This document shows positions 48,301-60,300 of a stretch of DNA of 64,000 nt, piece after piece. The notes beneath the pieces were generated by a model, which saw only the letters and a list, made by a program, of their open reading frames with translations, searched no databases and was not told the origin of the DNA. Position 1 is the first letter of the stretch. Every line of letters starts with the position of its first letter. The stretch lies in NCBI RefSeq assembly GCF_029407905.1, contig NC_073626.1:78519482-78583481 (forward strand), written 5' to 3'. The DNA comes from Bubalus kerabau. Taxonomy: Eukaryota > Chordata > Mammalia > Artiodactyla > Bovidae. The position numbers and the translations under genes are program-made.

Positions 48301-51300
48301 GAAGTAGCACACATACACATCATTAAGGTAATGTCACTGCAATGAAGTTGTCCAGCAAAGTACTGAAAACTCCCCTGGATTCAGCAATTATTTATGAATA
48401 TGCTAAAATACAGATCTGACTAAATGTTACAATTAGTAATTATACAAAGAGAGTACCAGATAGGCATGCTTGATGTAGATATTGAAGGCCATTTTATACA
48501 CACACATAAGAGAATATATTATCAGTTCTTATTTGGGAAGAACATGAACTATGCAGGGTTTGACTGGATAGAAATTTCAACGAAAAAGCAATGTGACAGA
48601 GTCCTTAGTGGCTGAAGGATGTCCACTGCTGGGAGGTGAATAACCAAACCACAAACTCGTGGTAAACAGTCCCCAGCATCCACTGGAAAAGTGGATGTCA
48701 CTGGGCTGGGCCAAACAGGAGGTGCCGCATGTGACAGATTGATGAGAAAACCGAAGGGAAGAATGCTTCGGCAAAAAAAAATCCAAAGATACTATACACA
48801 ATGTTTCCTGGTGGCCATGATCTAAAGGGAAATAGATAAACAGACCCAAGACTGCAAATCTTTAGGGTGGTGAAAGATGACCATTGACTCTCAAAGCCAC
48901 TGGGTCCAACAGAGACTGACTGAGAAAGATTCTGGAAGAGAAGGGTGTGGAATAAGCTGAGTCTGTCTCACAAAAAGTTAATTTGGTGTATCAAGAGGTT
49001 CCAGAACTAAAGTAAATCAACAATATAAAACAAGGATATATAAACAATATAAACACCCCTCCTCTGTGCACTCCCTCTTCTGCATTCATCTCAACCACTG
49101 TACTGAATGGACTGCATTTTATTTAATCTACGTATCTGCTTTGTTTTGAACTTGTGAGAAGGGACTGTCTCCAGCCAAGTCTGGCATATAGTAGGTCCTC
49201 AATAATGTTTGCTGCTGCTAAGTCACTTCAGTCGTGTCTGACTCTGTGCAACCCCACAGACGGCAGCCCACCAGGCTCCCCCGTCCCTGGGATTCTCCAG
49301 GCAAGAACACTGGAGTGGGTTGCCATTTCCTTCTCCAATGCATGAAAGTGAAAAGTGAAAGTGAAGTCGCTTAGTCGTGTCCGACTCTTAGCGACCCCAT
49401 GACTGCAGCCTACCAGGCTCCTCCATCCATGGGATTTTCCAGGCAAGGGTACTGGAGTGGGGTGCCATCGCCTTCTCCGCAATAATGTTTACTAAATGAT
49501 AAATCAATGCCTAAATCATTTCTAAAAAGAAAATAAAGAATATTAATTCAAAGGGTAAAAATTTCTATTGTCTTGCTATATACCCTTTCTTCCTATTCTG
49601 CCATATATAACTTTAAAATATCCTTGAAAACTTGGTGTTTCAATGCTTATACTGTGACCAACAAAATACTATCTAATTCTGCTTGGAAAAACCAAGAGCA
49701 ACAAACTGTGAAGAAGCAGAACCAACAACACATTCCACCAGTAATTTCAGGGGCAGCCTGAACACATTCCACCAATGATTCCCACTATGGAGCTTCTGAG
49801 ATGCTTTACATGAGGTCAAGGAGACGGTAAGAAGAAAAACTAATACATCTTTGGTGCCCTGAGAATTTTCAAATGTTAATAATGTTTTAAATTCTGGGTA
49901 GTACACACAAGTGTTTGCTATATTCTTTCTGGTCTCCTGTACTTTACACTGTCTACAAATTACTGATACAAATTGAAAAGTAATTCCTGGGAATGTGGAC
50001 CAATTAGAGAAAGTGAAAAGTGAAGTCACTCAGTCGTGTCTGACTCTTTGTGACCCCATAGACTGTAGCCTACAGGCTTCTCCATCCATGGGATTTTCCA
50101 GGCAAGAGTACTGGAGTGGGGTGCCATTTCCTTCTCCAGGGGATCTTCCTGGCCCAGGGATCGAACCAGGGTCTCCCGCATTGCAGGCAGATGCTTTACC
50201 CTCTGAGCCACAAGAATAAAGAATTTCTGATATTAATTTACTACTAAAGCCTGATCACCATGATTTACCAAGGAATTGTCCTTTAGGGCACAAATATGGA
50301 AAACTCCTTTCTGTTTCTTCTTATTAGGTGTAATGATGTAGTGCCAAGGATGGCCTCCAATCTGAAAAGCATTCTCCAGCGAGGACACCTCAAAGAGCAG
50401 TGGCGGTGTGTCTGCAGAGATGGGCGAGAGGAATTTGTTAGCTTCTTTGTTCTTGTAGCTTCGGAACATTCATTAACTGAATTCAACCTTTCTTTGCATG
50501 TGTCATCTATTAATTTCTACCAATGAAAAATGACTATGTTCAAGGAAATAAAATACAATTTGGAAAGAGGCTTACTGATACGAAAAGGCAAGTAGCAAAC
50601 AGCTGTTAGGTTATCAGTCAACTTTCTAGACATCCATTTTCAGGATATGTGTGACATGCAGCTGGAGGGCAATAAAGTGGGCTGAAGGTGCCTACGATGG
50701 CAAAAAAATGACAAGGTACACGTAATAAAAGCAGTTGCCATTTAATGAGTACCTCGGGTAGATACTATTTCCAACTCTCATAAAAATCCAACCAGGTATT
50801 AGGTCTAATAATTCCTTCAAATGTGAGGAAGAGATCTTTCATATTCTAGACTAACAGGTTATATTTAGCAAACTTTACAAGAGAAGTGTTGCTTAAGTTT
50901 GTGCAGTAGAAGTGATATGAGTCATACTGAAAGTAACCACTTAGGATGGGCCCTGTGCAGTGGACGTTTCATCAAAGGAGAGTCACTACTACTAGTATTA
51001 GGCAAGTTAATTTTAAGGTAATTTACATACATCTTGTCAGCAACCGTCTTTTGGAGGTTGACACCACAAAAGGACCATCTGTTAGTGCTTCCTAGTCCTC
51101 TTCTTTGATGATACTTAATTTTATATGGAGTGTAACAGACTTACTTTTGCAGACAAGCATAAACAGAAGGTGCTGCTGCTTCTGAAGACCAGAATTCTTT
51201 GGGGAGGGCCCTTATGAGGACACCGCTTGGCCTGTTTGGGAAGGTGGCTAATCTGAGTCCTTTGTTTCTAACTTCAGAGTCTAATCTTTGGTTTATGAGG

Positions 51301-54300
51301 CCACCACCATCTGTAAAGGCACTTATCTTAGGGAGAGCATTCACTACAGAGTCACACGTTACATATAGAAGTGTGTGCCTGGTTAGGCCTCTCCGTAAGG
51401 GCAACTTACTACTTAAAGCTACACAAAGGAGAAAAACAAATAATGAAATGTGAGTTCACAAACTGAAGTCTTCAGGAGAAAGAACAGACAGATACAAACA
51501 AATCAAGTACATTTAAAATACCCTTGAAGAAACCTTTCAAGGAAAGGGTGATATTCTTAATACATAAAGAGGTTTTTTTTAAGCAATAAGAAAACTATTG
51601 ACCCCCCAATAGATAAATGGGCAAAGTACATCAGTCAGTAAATTATGAAAGATATATAAACATCATATGTGATAACATGGTGGCTACCAAATGATGGTAG
51701 ATGAGGAAATGAATTATGAAGAGAAAAAAGGATAATTAGAGTTTGAATTGGGGGCTAAAATTTTAAATAGGGAAGTTGTAGAGAATATAAAATAGGAAAC
51801 TCATAATGGAAAAAAAAATTAATGCAAAAAGATGTATTTAAGAAGAAATACTTTTCCCAGAAGTTGCTAAAAATGGCCCCAAAGTAGCATCAGGACTTGG
51901 CTCACTACAACTCTGGTGTGTCACCGTTAGCCCCAAGATCCCAAAGTTTGCAAAAAATGGCTGATTTCACACCCTGTGATGAGGAAATCTCAGTATTATT
52001 AATAATTACAGGAATATTCTTGTACTTTTTTGTAAGCACAGAAAATTTTAAAAACCTAAATGTCCATAGTAAACTGGTTAAATAAATTTACAATTTATGC
52101 ATATGAAAGTGAAAGTCACTCAGTCGTGTCCAACTCTTTGTGATCCCATGGACTATTCAGTCTATAGAATTCTTAGGCCAGAATACCGGAGTGGGTAGCT
52201 TTTCCCTTCTCCAGGGGATCTTCCCAACCCAGGGATCGAACCCAGGTCTCCCGCATTGCAGGCAGATTTTGTACCAGCTGAGCCACAAAGGAAAGTTACA
52301 CATATAATGGTATATAAATTCTTAAAACCTCGAGGAGCTTAATTAGCATGTGCACACATATACAGAGGTCTACTCTTTGGCAAAGATAAAACGAGCACTG
52401 CATTCAAAAAGTATCAGAAAAGAAATATAAGGAAAACTAAGTTTTCCTTTCATGTGATTCCCTCAGAAGTAACTATCATTTATAATTTTTTCTGTGTGTC
52501 CTTCCAGATACTTCAAGCAATCCTCAAAGCATGTGCTCACATCTATATTTTTAACGTATGCATAAGAATATAACACAAATGAGGCTTTTTACACACATAG
52601 TTTTGCACTCCTTTTTTCACTTACTAATGTATATTGGAAACTTCTCTATAAAGGACCAAAAATAATTCCTATTTCTTTTTAATAATTAAGTTTATGACAC
52701 AGCCAAACAATGAAAGAAGACCAATGTCACCTATCAATATATACATTGTTTTCGATCTTTCGTTGTTAGAAAAATGTTATAATTATATGTTTGTCATTTT
52801 GTACACATGTGAATATATCTGGGATAAATTAAAAAAAATGGAATTGCTCAAGGAATACATGCATTTAAATTTTTGAAATATATTGACAAATTGTCCTCCA
52901 CACGGGACTCCAACAATAAACAACTGTGTCTCTTTTATACTTTCACCAATCCTGTTACCTAGCTTTTTGATATTTGAGAATCTAAATAGAAGTATCTCAT
53001 GGTAGTGCTAACTTGCACTTCTCTTATCAGTGACATTGGGCTTTGTCCTCTCCTAATTAAAAGTCACTTATATTCCTCTTCTTCTGCACAATATCCTTTG
53101 CTCATTTTGTTGTTGTTGCTACGTTGTCATTTTTTCTTATTGGCCTGCAGAACTCATACATAGTGAGGCAATTACCCCTTTATAGTGTATGTTGCAAATA
53201 TGTCCCCTATTTGTTGTTTGAATTTTGGTTGGTTTGTGCTTTTATTTACTTTTGTTTTTTACCATGAAGCACTTTATCTTTATGTAGCCAAATTTAGCAA
53301 TCTCTTCTTTAATGGCTCTGTGCTTGTGTCAGAAAGGTCTTTTCAACTTTGCAATAAAAGGATTCTCTAAGTTTTCTCACAGAACTTTAAAATCTTTGAT
53401 CCACCTATTGTTTCTTTAGATGTAAATAGACAGGACTCTAATTTTATTGTTTTCATAAGACCATCTATTAAATAATCCCAATGGAAATTAATATTTGTAA
53501 TATATTAACATTTAAAAGTGGGTTAGGCTACAGATAACTATTTGCAATGAATCTAAAAAATTATATGGTGAGTGAAAGATGCCAGACAAAAATTACATAT
53601 CATATGCTTCCATTTATACAAAACTCTAGAAATCTAGAGTGAAAGAAAGTACATTCACTGGTTGCTGAAGACTGGGGATGGAAGGAAATTGACTGGAAAG
53701 GGCACTGGGGAACATTTTGGAGTGATTAAAGTATTCTAAATCTTGATTGTAGGAGTGGTTTCATAGATATAAATATTTGGCAAAACTCAAATTGTACAGT
53801 TTAAATGGCTGCATTTAAGTGCATGTAAATTACACTTCAAAAGAGTTGATTTTTGAAAAAGCAAGTTATGAAACAGTGTTCACAGTATGATTCTTTTTTG
53901 GTTTTAGGCATATATACATTTTAAGATTATCCAAAAAACACAGAGGTGATAGCAACTAATGCCATGCAGGATGACTGTGAGTGTTTTAAACTTTCTCTAT
54001 TTTTTCATTAATTCCTAATTCTTCTATAATGAAAATAAACTGCTTTGTCTTGAAAAAGTTACTTAACTTTTATACAAATACCTATACAAGTATTTTGTAT
54101 AGGTTTTACTGATCCTGAAAAACAAATCTAGAGAAATAAACTGGATTTCAGTCAACAGAGTCTGAAAAAATACACAAAGTTTCCAATATAATACGTTACT
54201 CCTCTAAGCTAAATGTCTAACAATTACTATATTGTTTTACAGTGGCACATGATTTCACAGATCGTATTTTCAAATGTTATTATTTTAAAGCTGATAAAAG

Positions 54301-57300
54301 TGAGGCCCATAGAGGTTAAGTAATTTGCTCACTACCATACCACCAATTAGTAGTGGAATTTCATTCTCATAGGAGCAGACCAAGACTGTGATCCCAAGTC
54401 CAGTCTTCTCTCTGTAAACAGGGACCAAAATCACAGCACAATCAGAGGCTCCATGAGCTTTCTTTATCACCCTGTTCTTTGTTTTACTTGCTTATTATCT
54501 GCATTTCAAAGAGAACAATGCTACCATTTAGGGAAACTCTCTTCAAAATAATACATATTAGTTATCACTGGAGTCTGTAGTTTTCAAATTCTTAACAGAT
54601 TCCTGCCTTCTGTATTTGTATCAAACATAGTAGGAAATGGCAATCCACTCTAGTGTTCTTGCCTGGGAAATCCCATGGACAAAGGAGCCTGGTGGGCTGC
54701 AGTCCATGGGGTCACAAGAGAGTCAGACATCACTGAGTGACTGAGCACATACACAGGAGGCATTGCAAAGGCTGAGTTTTTACAGAACTGCCTAATTCAG
54801 CTCGCCCAAGACGCCTAAAAATTTGAGTAGTTTTTAAAATTTTATTTTGAGCTTGGAAAACTGGCTATACTGAACTCTCTCAGTCCTCATACTTTGTTAT
54901 TTACTAATAAAAAGAACATTTCCTTTCTCACAATTAAGTCTTTCATTTGTTTCTTGATCTGTTGATGATGTAATATTGTATAACAATAGAAAAAAGTTGT
55001 ATTTTGACCCATATTAGAAAAACCTTTGGAGTTTTACCTAAATATGTTTATTGGTTAGAAGTAAATGTCCGCAACATGATAAAAAATAATTTTTAATGAA
55101 CTAAGAATAAAGATAAACAAATATTAGGATAACAAAATATATTTTCTTTTTAAATTTACTCATGATTTTTATATCTATCTGCATTAAGTAATCCTTGTAT
55201 TGATGACATGAACTCTGGTCAGTTATGGTTTATCTGACATACATTGCTCAATTTTATAGCAGTTTTCTTTTCAACAAACTGCTGAATTTGATAAGCTAAT
55301 TAAATATAGAACATTTTTATATTTATAAAATTGTATATAATTTTCTTTTTTGTGCCTTAATGATCTTTAAGTTGGATTAAATGTCACTGAATTGTAAAAC
55401 TTCAAGTTCTAAAGGAGCTAAGGTATTATCATTTGCTGCAACTTATTATTCTGTAGATAAGGAAATCAAGACCAGAAAGGTAAAGTCACTTGCCAAAGGT
55501 TACAGATCTCTGGCCAAGCAAGGCCCAGCATCCCCAGGCCTTTATTTCAGTGAATAACAGATTTCTGTGAACACTTAGGCAAAAGCAAGGAATACTCTGC
55601 ATAGGAGCAAAATGAATTGAATTTAGGAAAAAAACATTTGGATGATTACAATTAATCACTATCAATACGACCACTTAATTTTTAAGGTGAAAAAAGTACT
55701 ATATTGTAGCCATACCTGTGATTTTAATATTACAAGGAATGCCAAAGGGAGCCTCTCCTACAGTTCCAGTAGTCCCACCCCATCTGCATGCACACCCTAA
55801 GTCAAGTTTCTGTTGCATGAACTAAAAACAAAACAAAACAAAAACGGTGGCTTTAGCACCTACTTATTTGCTGTCCGGAGAGAGAAAAAAAAATCAAATT
55901 TACATGTATATGACAGAGGAAATGTCTTTATTTAAGGGCTTTTCTATTTATCTTCCCACCCCTCTTTTAAAGGTTACTTTGCCTTTCTGCATTTGTACAG
56001 TTTTGTAGAGCTGAAATCTATACAAGAGCCTTATGTTAAAAATATCTCATTAAAAAAAATCATACCTCCATCCAAATCTCAAGTTAATCTGAATATGGCA
56101 AATTTGAATTTTCTCTACCTGCTTGGTGATGGCTTGGAAGCTATAAAGTCTGACCAGTCCCGAGCTATACATCACAATCAGTATTCCGTGAGACAAGGTG
56201 GCATCCGTGACGTTCCCGAAAATCTGAGGGGAAAGGTAGACATCACCTGAGAAAAGACCAGAAGGCCAATCCTCTGAGTTTTCACCGTGGTATGTGTATC
56301 TGTTTAATATTCAGTTTACCCTTACAATACTGCTGCCTAACATTCCAACTTCATTATAATTTACGAACTTGCAGCTAAGGTATTTTTAGGGGTGAGTGGT
56401 AACCTCCAGGGTCTCAAACTGAAGTACTAATGGGGATTTAATATATATCCTTCAAAATGATGCAGCAGCTTTCATTTACTTCCGTTTTGTCAAAATCTTT
56501 TAATAACAAATCCCTTTCCTTATGGACATAGGTGTAAACTGAGCCCATTTAATTCTACCATGCAATATTTGCACGGCTGAATAAATACCGGGACCTTTTC
56601 CTTATAAAATATTATTTATAAAGGGACCTTTTTCAGCTAGTGGTGAAAAGATTTGATCTAAGAAAGTAATTCTAATAAAAAACAGCCAACTCGAGAATTT
56701 TATCATTACCTTGTTCTTTTTTTTTTTTTAATTTTATTTTATTTTTAAACTTTACATAATTGTATTAGTTTTGCCAAATATCAAAATGAATCTGCCACAA
56801 GTATACACAGGTATACCTTGTTCTTTAAACATCTAATACTATTTGATTTTTTAGTCATATAAAAACCAAACATGTTAAAGACCAAATATACACGGAGACA
56901 TATAACCTAGCTGATCTTGAGTAAGGCTTTGGCTCCTTATTCCCTGTCTCTGTTCTGTGTACTGGATCCTGTTGTGATGCTCCACAGAGCTCTGATAAAG
57001 AACTTGATTCTGTGCCTCTTTTAATATTTAACAAAAGCCAACCAACATAGACAAATATTCATAGCAAGGAAAGAACAAGTAGAAACTAAGTGAAAATCTG
57101 TTTCAGTTTCCACTCAAGATAAATCACTTAGTAAAGGTTTACTACCCCGGCAAAGAAAGAGCTTCAAGTACATTCTGAACCTGGCCCCTGGGTAGTCTTA
57201 TTATGCATGGTAAGTGAAAGATGTACTTTAGTTTCAAATAACCACAATCAACATCAAATCCCTCACATGATTATCTTGAACATGTAAGAATAAATAGAAA

Positions 57301-60300
57301 CAATTTATGACTACATTCCTGTTGTAGACTGTAATAAGTATACACAATTACTTAATCCACAAGCGCAAAGAGAACAATTAAATTCATGAGTTGTGTTTTT
57401 TGTCATCTCTTAAAAGGATAATTACGGTTTGCTTTGTTTTTGACTAGCCCATGACTTTCTATTCCCTGATCCTTGTTCCCCACTTCGAAAAGAAGGATTT
57501 GTGTAATTCAAATGTATTTTCAAATAATGAATGCTAAAATAAAGTAGTCACTCTATTTTAAAACTTGGTTTAATCTCTGGAGTCAAATATAAGTTCAAAT
57601 TCCAGTTTCTCCATTTACTGCCTTTAAATTTGGGCAGCTGCTTTTAACTTCTTAATTAAAAACTTTACCAAATACCTAATAAACAATTAAACAATAATAT
57701 CACATCTTAATGTCAAAAAATTAATATTATAATTAAATCAGAAATGAGTTCTTACCTTTTTGTTGATCTCCAGAATCCCTATGAGTGAAAAAGGTAGCAC
57801 ATGGAACACTGCAAGATACAGCAAAACAGGCTGTTGAATGCCTGCCTAAAAGGAAAGACTAAAATCACAGACCGCTCTCAAGAATATATTAACACCACTA
57901 TTTTCCCAGTGGTTACCAGTGGGTAAAGAGAACAGGCAAGGGATAATACAAGAATTAGGGCATTAAGAAGTACAAACTACTATGTATAAAACAAGCTACA
58001 AGGATATACTGTACAACACAGGGAATAACCCAGTATTTTATAATAACTATAGTTGGAGTATGGGCTTCCCAGGTGGCGCTAGGGTAAAGAATCTGCCTGC
58101 CAATGCAGGAGACATAAGAGACACGGATTCAATCCCTGGGTGGGGAAGATCCCCTGCAGGAGGAAATGGCAACCCATTCCAGTATTCTTGCCCTGAGAAT
58201 CCCATAAACAGAGGCCCCTGCGGGGCTAAACAATCTATGGGATCACAAACAATCGGACACAACTGAGTGTCTGAGCACATAAATGGAGTATAACCTTGAA
58301 AAATCATGCATCATTACATTGTACACCTGTAATGTACACAATGCAGTACAACAACTATACTTCTATGAAAAATTTTTATAAAAAACTTTTAATTAAAAAA
58401 ATAAAAACACTCTATTTTCATGAATTGAAAACCACCCTCTATCAAATTGAAAAGTTACTTAAACAGGAAAGCCTACATGTTCAAAATATGTCCACTAAAC
58501 CTTTAGCCTTTCAGACACTACAAAATACACACACACACAAAAATATATTAAAACAAGCATAACAGTAAGCATTTCTTAACAACACAATATATTTTGTAAA
58601 AAACATACTTTATAACAAAATGTATGTATGTACTATGTAATAGATCATGTTATAATGTAAATTAATACATTGAATTATAATATATTATAACACAATTTAA
58701 TTTATATTATAAATTGGAATTCTAATCATCAAGAGCCTAATCAAAAGACACAGCATTATCATGGTCACATCATTTAGCATTACACTAACATGGCTAAATG
58801 AAATAGAAAAAAATATCAACAGTTATAACTTGAGTGATTTCTCTGCTTGAAGAAGGTAGCTTCTTTACTTTGAAGAATAAGGTTTAGTAACTATTTTTCT
58901 GCTATGGAATGGAAAGTAATCTGTTAAACAACCTACTTCCCCAGAGTGGCTTGAAGAGAATATTTTAAGTTCATGGTAAACAATTTTGATAGCATGCTCC
59001 AGAAACCAAAGATCATTAGTTCTCTCATAACAAATTTTCAGACAAGTTCCTCTGGAAACAAATTCTTTATTTTACTGAATTTTTAAAGATGTCTACCTGT
59101 CGGGCCAATGTTGAACCTTTGTTCTGAGCTGACTTGACAGCAATGACTTCTTGAGGAGTGTCCCAGCTCAAATATCTTTTAAAAGAATAAAGAGAAGTTT
59201 ACTCCTTTAGGTCAGTTTCCTTATACTTCAAATCAAAATATAATAGATATTTTATAAGTGAACAGTTTTCAGTTACTTAAATTATAAAAGTAACTTATTT
59301 AAAAAAATAAACAATTAAAAGATCCTCATATGCATTTATTTCTGTTTATATATATATATAATTTTAATCCTTCTGCAGTCTCAATGAATAAAAATTGTAC
59401 TTGATCTGTCAATATTCAAAACTTAGAAAACGAAAAACCATTCCTAATGTAAAAAAGAAGTTACAAAAAACATTAAAAATATTACATTCACATTTTGCAT
59501 GCTTATATTCATTCCAAAAACTTACATCTAATTTGTAAAACTCTGAGTTTATAAGTAACAGTTCTTAGATTATACTAGGCAGGTAATTTAACTGCAACAG
59601 ACTAGCTTTCAGAAAAATCTACCAAAAAATACATCCCACATAAAAAATACTATTTGTAAAAAGTAAATTTTTTTAAAAAGGGTATCTGACAACTACTAGA
59701 GGTTAGTTACTTATGAGGAATACAAAGATAAATGACAAAGGGTCTCCATCCTTAGATCTTCAAAAGCAGTCATGAGGAGAGATAAATAGATTTATAAACT
59801 GAGATCCACATATACAATGGAAAACTTAAAAAAAAAAATCTTGACATATCCTAGGCCATAAGTCTCAATTTTTCATAATCAAATTTTAAACAACAGAGTC
59901 ACAGTTAATACCTGAATTTGCAATATGAAGCAAGATATATTTTCTCAAGGACTTTTCCTGTAGTTGCTGATATACGAAGTAGCCAATTATGAGCAGTCAG
60001 TGCTATGAGTGAGGATTTATAATCTGATGGATTGGGAAGCATTTCTCCCTTAAAAGAGATAAAACTGAAACTGCTTGATCATGAACAACCTACAGTAATC
60101 CATATCCAAAGAAAACAGCTAAACAGTCAAACAAGTAAATTTTAAAAAGAAATATTAGTGAGAAAATAAATAAGATGAGGAAAGATTAAAATTGTGAGAA
60201 ATGATTTTCATTATTAATTTATTAAGTCAGCTTATTCACACAGAGTGCTTAAGCAGTACCTGAAATAATTATTTTTTCATTTAGTTGCCAAAATTGTGCC

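Noticed and set aside
48577..48849. A 90-codon minus-strand frame in DCAF17 intron 9
   Set aside because: No homology, and only a weak acceptor-like site near 48820; insufficient to call an exon.
7226..50213. Many near-identical repeats, considered as CRISPR-like or tandem arrays
   Set aside because: They are dispersed SINEs with individual TSDs and irregular spacing in a vertebrate genome.
50233..50268. Extension of DCAF17 exon 9 frame to a stop in the intron
   Set aside because: The GTAAAT donor joins in phase to exon 10 (AKNGIQEM), matching the known protein; the extension would only be used with intron retention.
51199..51453. Plus-strand 84-codon frame overlapping the intron 8 exon candidate
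   Set aside because: No recognisable protein and antisense to DCAF17; the minus strand has the better splice signals.
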